Part shown: piece after piece, positions 53,994-63,398 of the stretch
Layout: each line of letters opens with the position of its first letter
Position numbering within the stretch: position 1 is the stretch's first letter
NCBI GenBank assembly: GCA_002694985.1
Contig: NZNS01000006.1
Coordinates: 202,605-266,604, forward strand
From: Parvibaculum sp.
GTDB lineage: Bacteria > Pseudomonadota > Alphaproteobacteria > Parvibaculales > Parvibaculaceae
Length of the DNA: 64,000 nucleotides
Direction of reading: 5' to 3'
The notes under the pieces: generated by a model
What the model saw: only the letters and a program-made list of their open reading frames with translations
Databases searched by the model: none
What the model was told of the DNA's origin: nothing
Translations under genes and position numbers: made by a program

Positions 53994-54788
53994 TCAGACC
54001 GCAACGGGCGCCGGGATATGCGGATGCGCTTCATAGCCTTCGAGTTTGAAGTCGTCGAAGGTGAAGTCGAAGAGGCTCTTCACATCCGGGTTGATGCGCA
54101 TGACAGGCAAGGGCTTGGGATCGCGCGCGAGCTGCTTGTCGGCTTGCTCCAGGTGGTTGGAATAGAGATGCGCGTCGCCAAAGGTATGGATGAACTCGCC
54201 CGCTTCGAGCCCGGTCACCTGCGCCACCATCATGGTGAGGAGCGCATAGGAGGCGATATTGAAGGGAACGCCGAGAAAAATGTCCGCGGAGCGCTGATAG
54301 AGCTGACAGGAGAGCTTGTCGTCGGCCACATAGAACTGGAACAGGCAGTGGCAGGGCGGCAGCGCCATCTTGTCGACATCGGCGACGTTCCACGCCGAAA
54401 CGATGAGACGGCGTGAATCCGGGTTCGACTTTATCTGCTCGAGAAGGTTCTTGATCTGGTCGATTTTCTCGCCATCCGGTGTGGGCCAGGAGCGCCACTG
54501 ATGACCATAGACGGGGCCAAGCTCGCCATTCTCATCCGCCCAGTCATCCCAGATGCTGACGCCGTTCGCCTTCAGGTAACGGATGTTCGTGTCGCCGGAG
54601 AGAAACCAGAGCAGTTCATGAATGATGGATTTGAGGTGCAGCTTCTTCGTGGTGACGAGCGGAAAGCCCGCCGCCAGATCGAAGCGCATCTGATGGCCGA
54701 AAATGCTGCGTGTGCCCGTCCCCGTGCGGTCGGTCTTCGTCACGCCCGTGTCGCGCACAAGGCGCATGAGGTCGAGATATTGCTGCAT
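53994..54788 (-). CDS. thyA: Thymidylate synthase
   Basis: The 264-residue protein is a canonical Thy[23 protein letters not shown] at the N-terminus, [29 protein letters not shown], the folate/dUMP residues in [13 protein letters not shown], the nucleophile cysteine in [12 protein letters not shown], and [25 protein letters not shown]. It methylates dUMP to dTMP using methylenetetrahydrofolate. It is upstream of the small membrane protein and folA genes on the same strand, the usual thyA-folA pairing. Upstream is the ssrA gene on the other strand. Confidence 0.97.
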   Translation of the reverse strand: MQQYLDLMRLVRDTGVTKTDRTGTGTRSIFGHQMRFDLAAGFPLVTTKKLHLKSIIHELLWFLSGDTNIRYLKANGVSIWDDWADENGELGPVYGHQWRSWPTPDGEKIDQIKNLLEQIKSNPDSRRLIVSAWNVADVDKMALPPCHCLFQFYVADDKLSCQLYQRSADIFLGVPFNIASYALLTMMVAQVTGLEAGEFIHTFGDAHLYSNHLEQADKQLARDPKPLPVMRINPDVKSLFDFTFDDFKLEGYEAHPHIPAPVAV

Positions 54789-54961
54789 TGGCCTGTCCTG
54801 AGATTCGCTTGGCTCAGTCTAGCGCGATGCCGCCCCGCCCCGCCACCTCGGCAGGAAGAGCGATCCCTCTTATCCGCCACGGCGCGCGATCCGCTTTCTT
54901 CCGTCAGAAACCTGCTGTGGAGGCAAGTGCTGAATACACTTCAAATAAGCGATTTCTACCC

Positions 54962-54967
54962 TATATT
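54962..54967 (+). promoter_or_regulatory. Likely -10 element of the tmRNA gene
   Basis: TATATT lies in the sequence CCCTATATTAGG just upstream of the acceptor piece of ssrA. Seventeen bases before it is CTTCAA, a weak -35. The start site would fall near 54974. Confidence 0.5.
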
Positions 54968-54973
54968 AGGAGT

Positions 54974-55293
54974 GTCGGCGGGTTCTCCTGCTCGACTATG
55001 GCGATAAACGGGCTGTGCAATAAGCCATTCGGACCCGGGGGCAGTACCCGGCGCCTCCACCATTTTCCCCCTGTCGCGGCAGGGAATCTGGGGGCGAAAC
55101 AGGATCGACGAGGGTGTAAAGACAGTCTTTTTGCCCGGCATGGTTCCGCCGTCATCGGGCCGTTTTATAGTTGCCAACGACAACTATGCTGAGGCACGTC
55201 TCGCTGCGTAAGCAGTGCGACAACCTCGATCTAAGCCCTTGCCCTTAGCCGGGTAAGGCGGGGTTCGGAGGCACCTGGCAACAGAAGCCTCCA
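54974..55293 (+). ncRNA. ssrA: Permuted two-piece tmRNA (ssrA), alphaproteobacterial type
   Basis: The gene has the circularly permuted order of alphaproteobacterial tmRNA. First comes the acceptor piece, ending at 55062 with the T arm (GGACCCGGGGGCAGTACCCG), acceptor strand CGCCTCC, discriminator A and encoded CCA. After a 27-base spacer the coding piece begins at 55090 with GGGGGCG, which pairs with CGCCTCC (one G-U). The tag frame is at 55173-55211 and encodes ANDNYAEARLAA followed by TAA. A hairpin GGAGGC...GCCTCC closes the piece near 55293. tmRNA rescues stalled ribosomes and tags products for ClpXP. The ends of the mature pieces are approximate. It sits 180 bases before sspB, whose product delivers tagged proteins. 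Confidence 0.95.
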
Positions 55294-55473
55294 CTTTTCA
55301 CCTTTCGTGCCGTTTTGAGCGGAGCCCTACCAAAAGACGGGTGTCTCCCCCGCCACATTGGTGAAAATCTCCCCCTTAAAAAGGCACGTTCACAGTTTGC
55401 TTCTCTGGATTTCGCAGCCAAACGCTGATTGAATCGTTATAGGTGAAGCGACTCGCCACCGACGGAGCAAGAA

Positions 55474-55941
55474 GTGACCGAAGACCTGATGCGATACGAC
55501 ATGCTGGCGCAGGACGCATTGCGAGGCGTCGTGCGGCGCGCGCTGAAGATTGCACGCGACGAAGGTCTGCCCGGCGAACACCATTTCTATATTTCATTCC
55601 GTTCGACGGCACCCGGCGTCGAGATCTCCGAGAAACTGCGCTCGCAGTATCCCGAGGAAATGACCATCGTGCTTCAGCACCAGTTCTGGAACCTCGAGGT
55701 CAGCGAGGAGCGTTTTTCGGTCGACCTCACCTTCAACAAGGTGCCCGAGCACCTCGTCATTCCCTTCTCCGCCGTACAGGGTTTCTTCGACCCCAGCGTA
55801 CAGTTCGGCCTTCAGTTCCAGGTCGAGGGCATGAGCGGCGAGACGGCTGAAACGCCCGCGACCGAGCCCTCGGCCCCCGAAGAGCCCGCCGCCGATACGG
55901 CAGGCGAGGTTGTGAGCCTCGACGCTTTTCGCCGGAAATAG
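55474..55941 (+). CDS. sspB: SspB-type ClpXP adaptor protein
   Basis: The 155-residue protein matches the alphaproteobacterial SspB family: MLAQDALRGVVRRALKIARDE, then HHFYISFRSTAPGVEISEKLRSQYPEEMTIVLQHQFWNL, FSVDLTFNKVPEHLVIPFSAVQGFFDPSVQFGLQF. A flexible acidic linker follows, and the last residues GEVVSLDAFRRK form the ClpX-binding tail. It recognises the ssrA tag and tethers substrates to ClpXP. The start is GTG 55474, preceded by GGAG. It lies directly downstream of ssrA, so tag RNA and adaptor gene are neighbours; whether they share a transcript is unclear. Confidence 0.95.
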   Translation: MTEDLMRYDMLAQDALRGVVRRALKIARDEGLPGEHHFYISFRSTAPGVEISEKLRSQYPEEMTIVLQHQFWNLEVSEERFSVDLTFNKVPEHLVIPFSAVQGFFDPSVQFGLQFQVEGMSGETAETPATEPSAPEEPAADTAGEVVSLDAFRRK

Positions 55942-56052
55942 GCGGCAGGCCGCTGCGCCTTGGCGCGCCAATCTCCACATGCTAAATCAGCGCCCATCGA
56001 CTTTCTCCGCCGGCCCCACGGCGGCAAGCCTTGCTGGAGCGCCTGATCTGAC

Positions 56053-57453
56053 ATGACCAAAACAACCAAAACCCGCACCGAAACAGATACATTCGGCCCC
56101 ATCGAAGTGGCCGCCGACAAGTATTGGGGTGCACAGGCGGAGCGCAGTCTCGGCAACTTCAAGATCGGCTGGGAGAAGCAGCCCCTCCCCATCGTGCGCG
56201 CGCTCGGCATCGTGAAGCGCGCCGCGGCCGAAGCGAATATGGAACTTGGCCGCCTCGACCCGAAGATCGGCAAAGCCATCGTCGATGCCGCTCAGGAGGT
56301 CATCGAAGGCAAGCTCAATGAGCACTTCCCGCTCGTAGTCTGGCAGACGGGTTCGGGCACCCAGTCGAACATGAACGCGAACGAGGTGATCTCGAACCGC
56401 GCCATCGAAATGCTCGGCGGCGAAATGGGTTCGAAAAAGCCGGTTCATCCGAACGACCACTGCAACATGAGCCAGTCGTCGAACGATACTTTTCCGACCG
56501 CCATGCATGTCGCCTGCGCGGAGGAAATCCACCATCGCCTGATCCCTGCCCTGCGGAAGCTGCGCAACGCGCTGAACGACAAGGCGCAGGCCTGGAACCA
56601 CATCATCAAGATCGGCCGTACGCATACGCAGGACGCAACGCCGCTGACACTCGGCCAGGAATTCTCCGGCTACACGGCACAGGTCGAGAATGGTATCGCC
56701 CGCATCGAGCAGACGCTGCCGAAGCTGATGGAACTGGCCCAGGGCGGCACCGCCGTAGGCACGGGACTCAACGCGCCGGTGGGATTTGCGGAAAAGGTGG
56801 CCGAACAGATTGCCGCAATCACGAAGCTCCCCTTCAAGACCGCGCCGAACAAGTTCGAAGCGCTCGCCGCGCATGATGCGATGGTCTTCAGCCACGGCGC
56901 GATCAACACTGTCGCGGCCTCGCTCTTCAAGATTGCGAACGACATCCGCTTCCTCGGCTCGGGCCCGCGCTCCGGGCTTGGCGAACTTTCCCTGCCGGAA
57001 AATGAACCTGGTTCGTCGATCATGCCGGGCAAGGTGAACCCCACGCAGTGCGAGGCGATGACGCAGGTCTGCGCGCAGATTTTCGGCAATCACGCGACGC
57101 TCACCTTCGCCGACAGCCAGGGCCATTTCGAACTCAACGTCTACAATCCGGTCATGGCCTACAATTTTCTGCAATCGGTACGCCTGATGGCGGATGCAGC
57201 AATAAGCTTCACCGATAATTGCGTCATCGGCATCGAGCCGCGCGAAGACAACATCAAGGCGGCGCTCGAACGTTCGCTGATGCTCGTCACCGCGCTTGCG
57301 CCGAAGATCGGCTATGACAATGCGGCGAAGATCGCCAAGACGGCGCACAAGAACGGCACCACTCTCCGCGAGGAAGCCGTCGGCGGCGGCTATGTGACGG
57401 ATGAGGAATTCGACGCGGTCGTCCGACCCGAAAAGATGATCGCGCCGGAATAA
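56053..57453 (+). CDS. fumC: Class II fumarate hydratase
   Basis: The 466-residue protein is a class II fumarase: [31 protein letters not shown] at the start, [62 protein letters not shown] and the signature loop [15 protein letters not shown]. It interconverts fumarate and malate in the citric-acid cycle without an iron-sulfur cluster. It follows sspB by about 110 bases and precedes a ribbon-helix-helix gene with 14 bases between. ATG 56053 is standard; length is as expected for the homotetrameric enzyme. Confidence 0.97.
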   Translation: MTKTTKTRTETDTFGPIEVAADKYWGAQAERSLGNFKIGWEKQPLPIVRALGIVKRAAAEANMELGRLDPKIGKAIVDAAQEVIEGKLNEHFPLVVWQTGSGTQSNMNANEVISNRAIEMLGGEMGSKKPVHPNDHCNMSQSSNDTFPTAMHVACAEEIHHRLIPALRKLRNALNDKAQAWNHIIKIGRTHTQDATPLTLGQEFSGYTAQVENGIARIEQTLPKLMELAQGGTAVGTGLNAPVGFAEKVAEQIAAITKLPFKTAPNKFEALAAHDAMVFSHGAINTVAASLFKIANDIRFLGSGPRSGLGELSLPENEPGSSIMPGKVNPTQCEAMTQVCAQIFGNHATLTFADSQGHFELNVYNPVMAYNFLQSVRLMADAAISFTDNCVIGIEPREDNIKAALERSLMLVTALAPKIGYDNAAKIAKTAHKNGTTLREEAVGGGYVTDEEFDAVVRPEKMIAPE

Positions 57454-57467
57454 AACCGGAGGCAAGT

Positions 57468-57725
57468 ATGAACGGCGAAAAGAACACGGGCGAAATCAAA
57501 CGCTCGGTGACCATCGCCGGTCATCGTACCTCGATCTCGCTGGAACGGCCCTTCTGGGACACGCTCAAGGAGCTTGCCTGTACAGAGGAGACGTCGGTGA
57601 ACGAACTCGTTCGACGCATCGACATGGGCCGCGGCGAGAATGGCAGCCTCTCATCGGCCATTCGCGTCTATGTGCTGGAAGCGGTAAAGAATCGCGGACC
57701 TTCGGCTTGCGATACGCAGACCTGA
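57468..57725 (+). CDS. Ribbon-helix-helix domain protein
   Basis: The 85-residue protein has the RHH_4-type pattern: KRSVTIAGHRTSISLERPFWDTLKELA (strand plus first helix), TSVNELVRRIDMGR, then LSSAIRVYVLEAVKN. In alphaproteobacteria such proteins often follow fumC and are annotated as ribbon-helix-helix transcription factors. It might bind DNA as a dimer, but its target is unknown. AGGC lies before the ATG and the gene is 14 bases after fumC, so it is co-transcribed. It converges with the large AsmA-like gene, with four bases between the ends. Confidence 0.9.
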   Translation: MNGEKNTGEIKRSVTIAGHRTSISLERPFWDTLKELACTEETSVNELVRRIDMGRGENGSLSSAIRVYVLEAVKNRGPSACDTQT

Positions 57726-57729
57726 TCTC

Positions 57730-60700
57730 TCAGTTCGCGGCCGAAGGCCGGGGCATGGGCGTGACGGGCTGACTGGCGCCATTCGACACCGGCAACTCCA
57801 TCAGCTCGCGCAGTTCGTCCGGCACGTCGGCGTCCGTTTCTTCCAGATCATGCGAAAGAATGCGCTTCGCCACGAAGTCCTGAAGCGCAATCATGTTTGT
57901 CTCGACTTTCATGCTGCCTGCCTGTCCGCGCGCAACAACATCGAACGCGGGCGCCCCTTCCGGTTGTACGGACGTAACCATCATCTCCGCTTGCGAAGTG
58001 AGACGAGGCAGATCGTAGGTAGCGGTTATCTTCGCTGCGCCACCCTCAAGCCCGATCGCGTCATCCGCAAAACGCAGCACGCCGTCTTCCATTTCAAAAT
58101 CGCCGCCGACATCGTTCGCCGCCGTCTCACCCTGCCAAAGCGTGCTGGAGACGAGCGAGGGGAAAGCCTCGATGGACGTAATTTCGGAAAGCCCTTCGCC
58201 AAAAGCCGCGAGATCGAATGGCCGGATCGTGGCATCCGTCACCTCGAACTTACCGACACCATTCACTGACGAGACAAGCGCAAACCAGCTTCGGCCTTGT
58301 CCTTGCAGCTGCGCATTGAAGGTGAGCCGCCCGCTCCCCGGCGAAGCGCCGAAGGCCTGCGAAAACGCCTGACCGAGGCTCGCCTCTTCGACGAGAAGCG
58401 TGAGGCCGATACCCGGCTCACCGTTGCCGCCCTCGATACGCACGCCGGCGGAGAGACGGCCATCCGCGAAATTGCCCGAGAAAGGAGACGCGGTGAGAAC
58501 TCCATGCGAGACGGCAATATGGCTCGTGACGTCGGAAGCGCCCAGCGGCCCAAGCGTCAGCCTTCCAATTTTCAGCTCCGTGTCGGCATCGAAAGCGGCG
58601 AGCGGTGACCAGTCGAGCCCCCGCGCCGGCCAACGGCCCTCCCCTTCATCAGGCACCGTGACGAGCGATGTGAGATCGATGGCATTGCTTTCGAATTTCC
58701 CTGTGAGTTGCGGAAGTTTATCGCCGTCGCCCGCGCGCCATTGCGCATCGCCCGAGAGGCGGAAACTTCCCGCCACGCTCTCGAACCCGTCGAGTTGGAG
58801 ACTGTCCTTGTCCCAGACCACTGCGGAGGAGAAAACAAAGCCGGGGCCTCTCGCCTGATCACCGATCCAGCTGGCGAGCGCGTCGGGAGCGCCGAATGCG
58901 CCCAGCGCATGAATGACGCCCGATGCCGCAATCTCCGCCCGACCTTCGAACTTCAGGGCTTCAAAAGGATCATCGACATTGCCCCGCGCCGTCAGCGTCG
59001 TCCCATTGATGTTCACCCGGAAATTCGTTTCATAGCTTCCCTCCGCGCCGCTGAGCTGCACGGAAACCATGCCGGACCCTTCCAGTTCCTCGCGCGGCGA
59101 AAGCCCCAACTGCTGTAACAGCACCCTGCCTTCTTCGTTCACGGCATTGCCGATAATCTCCAGCCTGTCGATACCGTCATCACCTTCATGCATACGCTTC
59201 ATCACGCCATCGACGCGGCTGCCGCGAACGGCCCCCTTGAGCGTCAGCGTATCGACGCGAGACATGCTGTCATCCGCTTCGCCGGACGAGCCCGTCACCA
59301 CGACATCGACCGGTCCCTCGATATTCGGCACCTCAATGCCGCCAACACCGAGCAGGCCGCCAAATCGCTCTGCCTTGATGGTTCCGGTGAAGGTGCCCCG
59401 CACATCGTCCAGCTTGCCCGTTGTGACGCCGGTTAGCTCGCCGGCAAAGGAGAGCTGTGCGCCCGCCGCATCGCCAGCTTCAAGCCGGGAAACAGTAAGC
59501 TTGCCCGCTTCAAGCAGAAGATCGGTTTCCACATCGCCGTAGATCTGGTCATAGAGGCCGAATTTCTCAGCCTTCATCTCCAGGGCAATGTCATGCGCAT
59601 CAAGGAAGGCAAAGGGATCACTGTCACCGGGAAGGAGAGCAAGTAGCGGATCGAAACTGAAGTCGGCAATATCGAGCTTTGCGCCGATCCAGGGCCTGTC
59701 ATCGCGATCTCGCCAGGTGAGGTTGCCCCGCAGTTGCGGATCTTCGAGCGCGCGCGTATAGGCGGCGCGAATGTCGGAGAATTCATACTCGCCCGGCACA
59801 AGGTCAAGTGATGCCTGCGCGGAAAGCGGAAAGTTGCCTGCTGCGGAGGCGCCTTCCTCTCGCTTGATGCCTTCCGCATCGGCGATCCAGTTTTTCAGTC
59901 CCTGTAAATTGGCGCTTTCGAGCTGCGCCATGCCCTCGAAGCGAAGACCGTCTTCTTCAGTCGTGACCTTGCCCTTCGCGTTCACCTTCGTCGGCCCGCC
60001 AAGCGTTGCGCTCGCCGCGTCTATGGTGAGCGCCCCCCCGGAAAGCGACAAGTCGAGTTTGGCATCGCGAATGATGGCGCCGCGCATGCCGAGCACAGCT
60101 GTCTCGATAGTCGCATCACCTTCAAGGGTGGCAGGCAGGGGCAGCGTCAGAAGACGGTCGAGAAGCGAAACACTCTTTGTCTCCTGCGAGACATCGAGCC
60201 GGTCGAGCAACGGATCGATCGTGAAACTGTCCGAGGCAAGCGCTGCAGAGAAGACCGGCGTCCTGTCCCATCTTATTTCCGCCATACCACCCAGCGTCGT
60301 TCCTGCCATCTCGATTGCAAGGTTTCGCAACGTCGCCTGCCGCGCATCAATCACCATGCCGGCATTGACCCTGACCGGAGCGTTCCTGCTGTCTTTTTCC
60401 TCGTCCGGTCCGAACTCGATGCGCGCATTGCCGTCGAGACGTGCGGCAAGAGAGAACTCGGTGGCAACACCGGAGAAGAGGAACGTGAGCGGCCTGTCCT
60501 GCACATCGACTTCAGTGGTGACACGAAAGGCCTTCTGGCCACCGAAGCTGCCGAGCCGGAAACGGATCGCTACCGGCACACCCTCGACCTTCGCCGTAAG
60601 TTCGGAGCGAAGCGGACCGAGAAGCGATGTTGCAACTACATCCCCTGCCACCTCCTCTGCTTTCCAGCTACGGCCGTTTAAACGATTGCGGTAGTTGATC

Positions 60701-61227
60701 GTGCCATCAACAAAACTCGCTTTTTCGAGACTGATTGAAGCGAGCGAGAACATGCCCTCTTCCGGCATGCGCACGGCTGCTTCAAGTCCACGCCAGTTCC
60801 CCGAACCGTCCGGCAGCACTTCGAGATTGAATTCCGGCTCGATGATCCGGACTCTGGTGATCTCAATGTCACCGCTCAGAAGCGGCGCAAGCGCAACCTC
60901 GCCATCAATCTCGGCAAAAGTCGCAAAGTTGAGATCCGAGGGAAGTGAATTCGCATTCGGATTGTGTCCGACCTTGATCTTGCCGAGCGTGAAATGCGGT
61001 TCGGGCAGAATACGAAAACGGATATCGCCATCAATGCTGACCGGACGCCCCGCAGCTTCGCTTGCCTGCGCTTCGATTTCATCGCGAAACTGATTCCAGT
61101 CCACAAGGCTGGGCCCAATCAGCGCCGCAAAAAGCAGAAGGACAAGCAGCCCGGCAATATAAGTCAGTATCGAGTTCAACAGTCTCTCCAACTCGGCAAG
61201 GCGGGACGCAGGACGGCACACCTCCAT
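57730..61227 (-). CDS. Large AsmA-family envelope protein
   Basis: The 1165-residue protein has one membrane segment near residues 18-37 and then a long beta-rich body with the AsmA N-terminal pattern IGPSLVDWNQFRDEIEAQASEAAGRPVSIDGDI (typical L-x-W-x-x-Y/F...G-x-x-V-x-V-x-G-x-I) and repeats of AsmA-like strands through the C-terminal AsmA_2 part (FNAQLQGQGRSWFALVSSVNGVGKF). Such proteins are bridge-like lipid-transport or outer-membrane-assembly helpers. ATG 61227 has AGGA seven bases before it; a TTG at 61179 with GGAG also fits and would remove 16 residues, so the start is uncertain. The gene is divergent from the DUF4169 gene and ends in a proline-rich tail. Confidence 0.88.
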   Translation of the reverse strand: MEVCRPASRLAELERLLNSILTYIAGLLVLLLFAALIGPSLVDWNQFRDEIEAQASEAAGRPVSIDGDIRFRILPEPHFTLGKIKVGHNPNANSLPSDLNFATFAEIDGEVALAPLLSGDIEITRVRIIEPEFNLEVLPDGSGNWRGLEAAVRMPEEGMFSLASISLEKASFVDGTINYRNRLNGRSWKAEEVAGDVVATSLLGPLRSELTAKVEGVPVAIRFRLGSFGGQKAFRVTTEVDVQDRPLTFLFSGVATEFSLAARLDGNARIEFGPDEEKDSRNAPVRVNAGMVIDARQATLRNLAIEMAGTTLGGMAEIRWDRTPVFSAALASDSFTIDPLLDRLDVSQETKSVSLLDRLLTLPLPATLEGDATIETAVLGMRGAIIRDAKLDLSLSGGALTIDAASATLGGPTKVNAKGKVTTEEDGLRFEGMAQLESANLQGLKNWIADAEGIKREEGASAAGNFPLSAQASLDLVPGEYEFSDIRAAYTRALEDPQLRGNLTWRDRDDRPWIGAKLDIADFSFDPLLALLPGDSDPFAFLDAHDIALEMKAEKFGLYDQIYGDVETDLLLEAGKLTVSRLEAGDAAGAQLSFAGELTGVTTGKLDDVRGTFTGTIKAERFGGLLGVGGIEVPNIEGPVDVVVTGSSGEADDSMSRVDTLTLKGAVRGSRVDGVMKRMHEGDDGIDRLEIIGNAVNEEGRVLLQQLGLSPREELEGSGMVSVQLSGAEGSYETNFRVNINGTTLTARGNVDDPFEALKFEGRAEIAASGVIHALGAFGAPDALASWIGDQARGPGFVFSSAVVWDKDSLQLDGFESVAGSFRLSGDAQWRAGDGDKLPQLTGKFESNAIDLTSLVTVPDEGEGRWPARGLDWSPLAAFDADTELKIGRLTLGPLGASDVTSHIAVSHGVLTASPFSGNFADGRLSAGVRIEGGNGEPGIGLTLLVEEASLGQAFSQAFGASPGSGRLTFNAQLQGQGRSWFALVSSVNGVGKFEVTDATIRPFDLAAFGEGLSEITSIEAFPSLVSSTLWQGETAANDVGGDFEMEDGVLRFADDAIGLEGGAAKITATYDLPRLTSQAEMMVTSVQPEGAPAFDVVARGQAGSMKVETNMIALQDFVAKRILSHDLEETDADVPDELRELMELPVSNGASQPVTPMPRPSAAN

Positions 61228-61311
61228 TCCCGTTTCCTACGATCCACCTTTGGCCTAATCTCGCACGAAAGCGAGGGCGGCGAACCGCCAACGGCACATG
61301 GCAGGCAAGGT

Positions 61312-61557
61312 ATGGATTCGGACCGCGGAAATATAGTGAATTTCACCTCATTCCGGAAAACCCGGCGTGAGGAAGAAAAGCGCACCGCAAAAAAGCGGAA
61401 AGACGATCTTGCCGCCGCCAACAGGGTAAAATTCGGACGGACCGGCGCGGAAAAGAAACGCAAGAAGCTTGAAGATGAGCGCCGGCGCCGCGAACTCGAA
61501 GGCAAGGAAATGGACGCGGGGAAAAACGAACCTTCACGCGCCCCGGACCAAGACTGA
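61312..61557 (+). CDS. DUF4169 small basic protein
   Basis: The 81-residue protein has the DUF4169 pattern: IVNFTSFRKTRREEEKRTAK near the start and DDLAAANRVKFGRTGAEKKRKK, with the A-x-N-R-x-x-F-G-R signature. It is highly charged with Lys, Arg and Glu and should be helical and cytoplasmic. Its function is unknown; it is mostly restricted to alphaproteobacteria. The start ATG 61312 gives a few extra N-terminal residues before the family start; a later start is possible. It diverges from the AsmA-like gene by 84 bases. Confidence 0.75.
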   Translation: MDSDRGNIVNFTSFRKTRREEEKRTAKKRKDDLAAANRVKFGRTGAEKKRKKLEDERRRRELEGKEMDAGKNEPSRAPDQD

Positions 61558-61674
61558 GCTTTCGCTCCACGCACCGTTTTTGCAGCGCATACCGTGCCCG
61601 CGGGAACGGGAACGCTATACGCACGCCCCCCTCCTACCCACGCCCCGGCCCACGCTCCGGAATGACCCCTATAA

Positions 61675-61687
61675 CAATATGATTCAT
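61675..61687. promoter_or_regulatory. 13-bp AT-rich palindrome upstream of the TetR operator
   Basis: ATATGATTCATAT is symmetric around one base, within the longer CCTATA...TATAGG. It lies 57 bases before the TetR operator, downstream of the DUF4169 gene. It may belong to the promoter of the regulator-adaptor operon. Confidence 0.35.
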
Positions 61688-61743
61688 ATAGGATTTTCGT
61701 TTCGTCAGTCGCACAGTTGACGGCTCTCAGGACCGCTCCCTAT

Positions 61744-61767
61744 AAATAACTGACCAGTCAGTTATTT
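61744..61767. promoter_or_regulatory. Perfect TetR-type operator (11-2-11)
   Basis: AAATAACTGAC and GTCAGTTATTT are exact inverted repeats with a two-base centre (CA), ending 23 bases before the TetR start codon. This is the classical arrangement for a TetR-family autorepressor. Confidence 0.85.
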
Positions 61768-61790
61768 ACTTCCGGAGAGACGGCCAGCGA

Positions 61791-62426
61791 ATGCCAGCCC
61801 CCGCCACCGACCAGAAATTCCAGCGGCGAAAAGAAGAAAGGCCCTCCGAGATCATGGCGGCAGGGCTGAAGATTTTCGCCGAAAAGGGATTTGCGGCAAC
61901 AAAGCTCGAAGAGGTCGCGGAGGCCGCAGGCGTCAGCAAGGCGACGATCTATCTCTACTTCGACAGCAAGACGGATCTCTTCACCGCGATTGCCCGCGAT
62001 ATCGCAACGCCGCGTCTCGACGGCATCGAGAAACTACTCGACGCCTATGAAGGCTCGAGCGCCGATCTGCTCGACTTCGTGATGGCAAAGCTCAAGGACA
62101 TCACTACGGGAACCGCGCTCCCCTCTCTCGCAAAGATCATTCTCGCGGAATCCGCAAACTTCCCGGAGATCCGTGAATTCTATCGCGATCACATCATCCT
62201 GCGCGGCGCTGCCAATCTGTCGCGCGTTATCGAACGGGGTATTGAGCGCGGCGAGTTCCGGAACTGCAACGTGAACGCTGCTGTACAGGAAATCATCTTT
62301 CCCATTCTCATGAACACACTTGCGAGAAATATATTCGGCGAACTTCCGCTTTTCGGTCCCGATGGTTTCTTCACCGCCCACGCGGAATTCGTCGCGCGCG
62401 GCCTTGCCGCTGACAAGGAGGCCTGA
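61791..62426 (+). CDS. TetR/AcrR-family transcriptional regulator
   Basis: The 211-residue protein has the HTH of TetR proteins (IMAAGLKIFAEKGFAATKLEEVAEAAGVSKATIYLYFDSKTDLF) and a C-terminal domain with LSRVIERGIERGEFRNCNVNAAVQEIIFPIL, as in the CecR/YbiH and AcrR-type TetR_C groups. It should bind the perfect palindrome at 61744-61767 and repress itself and the adaptor gene that starts three bases after its stop. The inducing ligand is unknown; many relatives sense antibiotics, bile or detergents. ATG 61791 follows GGAGAG at a slightly long distance. It is first in the two-gene operon. Confidence 0.9.
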   Translation: MPAPATDQKFQRRKEERPSEIMAAGLKIFAEKGFAATKLEEVAEAAGVSKATIYLYFDSKTDLFTAIARDIATPRLDGIEKLLDAYEGSSADLLDFVMAKLKDITTGTALPSLAKIILAESANFPEIREFYRDHIILRGAANLSRVIERGIERGEFRNCNVNAAVQEIIFPILMNTLARNIFGELPLFGPDGFFTAHAEFVARGLAADKEA

Positions 62427-62429
62427 GCG

Positions 62430-63239
62430 ATGCGCCTCCATTCCCTCCTGTTCGCCTGCGGGGTCGCACTTCTGTTTACCGCCTGCGACGAAAGTCCGAA
62501 AGACACCTGGCATGGCTATGCGGAAGGCAACTATGTGCGCGTGGCACCGATCGGCGGCGGCATCGTCGAAAAAGTTGCCGTGAAACGCGGCGACCTTGTG
62601 AAAAGGGGCGACCTTCTTTTCAAACTCGAAACGACATCGGAAGAAGCAGATCTCGAAAGCACCGAGGCGGGCCTCACCGAAGCAAAGACAACACTGCGCG
62701 AGGCGGAACTCGAATATCAGCGCAAGGTCAAGCTGCGCGCGCAGCACAACGTCACACAGGCCGAAGTCGATACGGCCCATGCACGGCGGGACCGCGCCGG
62801 CGCCGCCGTTCTCACCGCCGCCTCCGCCATCACGCAGGCGAAATGGCGCCTCGCCCGCCGCGAGGGCCGCGCCCCGGCCGACGCCATTATCCAGGACGTC
62901 ATGTTCCGTGAAGGCGAATTCGCCAACCCCAATCAGCCCGTGGTCTCGATGCTGCCGCCGCAAAACATCAAGGTGCGCTTCTTCGTGCCCGAAGCCGAGC
63001 TCGGCAATATCAAGGAAGGCGGCAAGGTACTGCTCACCTGCAGCGGCTGTCCGCAAAACCTTTCCGGCACAATCCGTTTCCTCTCAACGGAAGTGGAATT
63101 CACGCCCCCCGTGATCTACAGCGATCAATCGAAGGAAAAACTCGTCTACATGGCGGAAGCGACGCTGGACGAAACACCACGGATCCTGCACCCCGGCCAG
63201 CCCGTCACCGTCTCCCTTCTCCCGCGACCCGCCGATTGA
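62430..63239 (+). CDS. HlyD-family periplasmic adaptor lipoprotein
   Basis: The 269-residue protein starts with a lipoprotein signal peptide ending in FTAC (Cys19). The mature part has the adaptor architecture: a lipoyl half-motif GIVEKVAVKRGDLVKRGDLLFKLE, a coiled-coil hairpin with heptads (DLESTEAGLTEAKTTLREAE, then LEYQRKVKLRAQHNVTQAEVDTAHARRD), the second lipoyl half with IIQDVMFREGEFANPNQPVVSMLPP and a beta-barrel region (KVRFFVPEAELGNIKEGGKVLLTC). It should link an inner-membrane pump to outer parts. Two cysteines in SCxGCP-like TCSGCPQN are unusual. It follows the TetR gene by three bases, but no pump gene follows: the next gene converges. It resembles the YbhG/EmrA class; the partner must lie elsewhere. 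Confidence 0.87.
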   Translation: MRLHSLLFACGVALLFTACDESPKDTWHGYAEGNYVRVAPIGGGIVEKVAVKRGDLVKRGDLLFKLETTSEEADLESTEAGLTEAKTTLREAELEYQRKVKLRAQHNVTQAEVDTAHARRDRAGAAVLTAASAITQAKWRLARREGRAPADAIIQDVMFREGEFANPNQPVVSMLPPQNIKVRFFVPEAELGNIKEGGKVLLTCSGCPQNLSGTIRFLSTEVEFTPPVIYSDQSKEKLVYMAEATLDETPRILHPGQPVTVSLLPRPAD

Positions 63240-63357
63240 AGCTCGCCTGAGCCAGACCCATCACGCCGCCCCCCCAAGCCGACGCACCACTCGTCATCCA
63301 CCACTCGTCATCAATGTCAGTGGTCGCCTAACGGAAACCGGGCATAAACCGGGCCGA

Positions 63358-63390
63358 CCGTCATCGAAACGTCATCAAACCGTTACATTA
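63358..63390 (+). promoter_or_regulatory. Second Pho-box-like array of three 7-mers
   Basis: CCGTCAT (63358), ACGTCAT (63369) and CCGTTAC (63380) are separated by CGAA, CAAA and followed by ATTA, an exact 11-bp period as in PhoB sites. A CGGGGATAAC core starts 12 bases after the last unit, exactly as in the array at 29111. It lies between two convergent genes. Confidence 0.55.
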
Positions 63391-63398
63391 GAGATTTT

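Noticed and set aside
54974..55300. Short protein-coding frames in the ssrA region
   Set aside because: The segment is explained by the permuted tmRNA with paired acceptor strands, T arm, CCA and tag frame.
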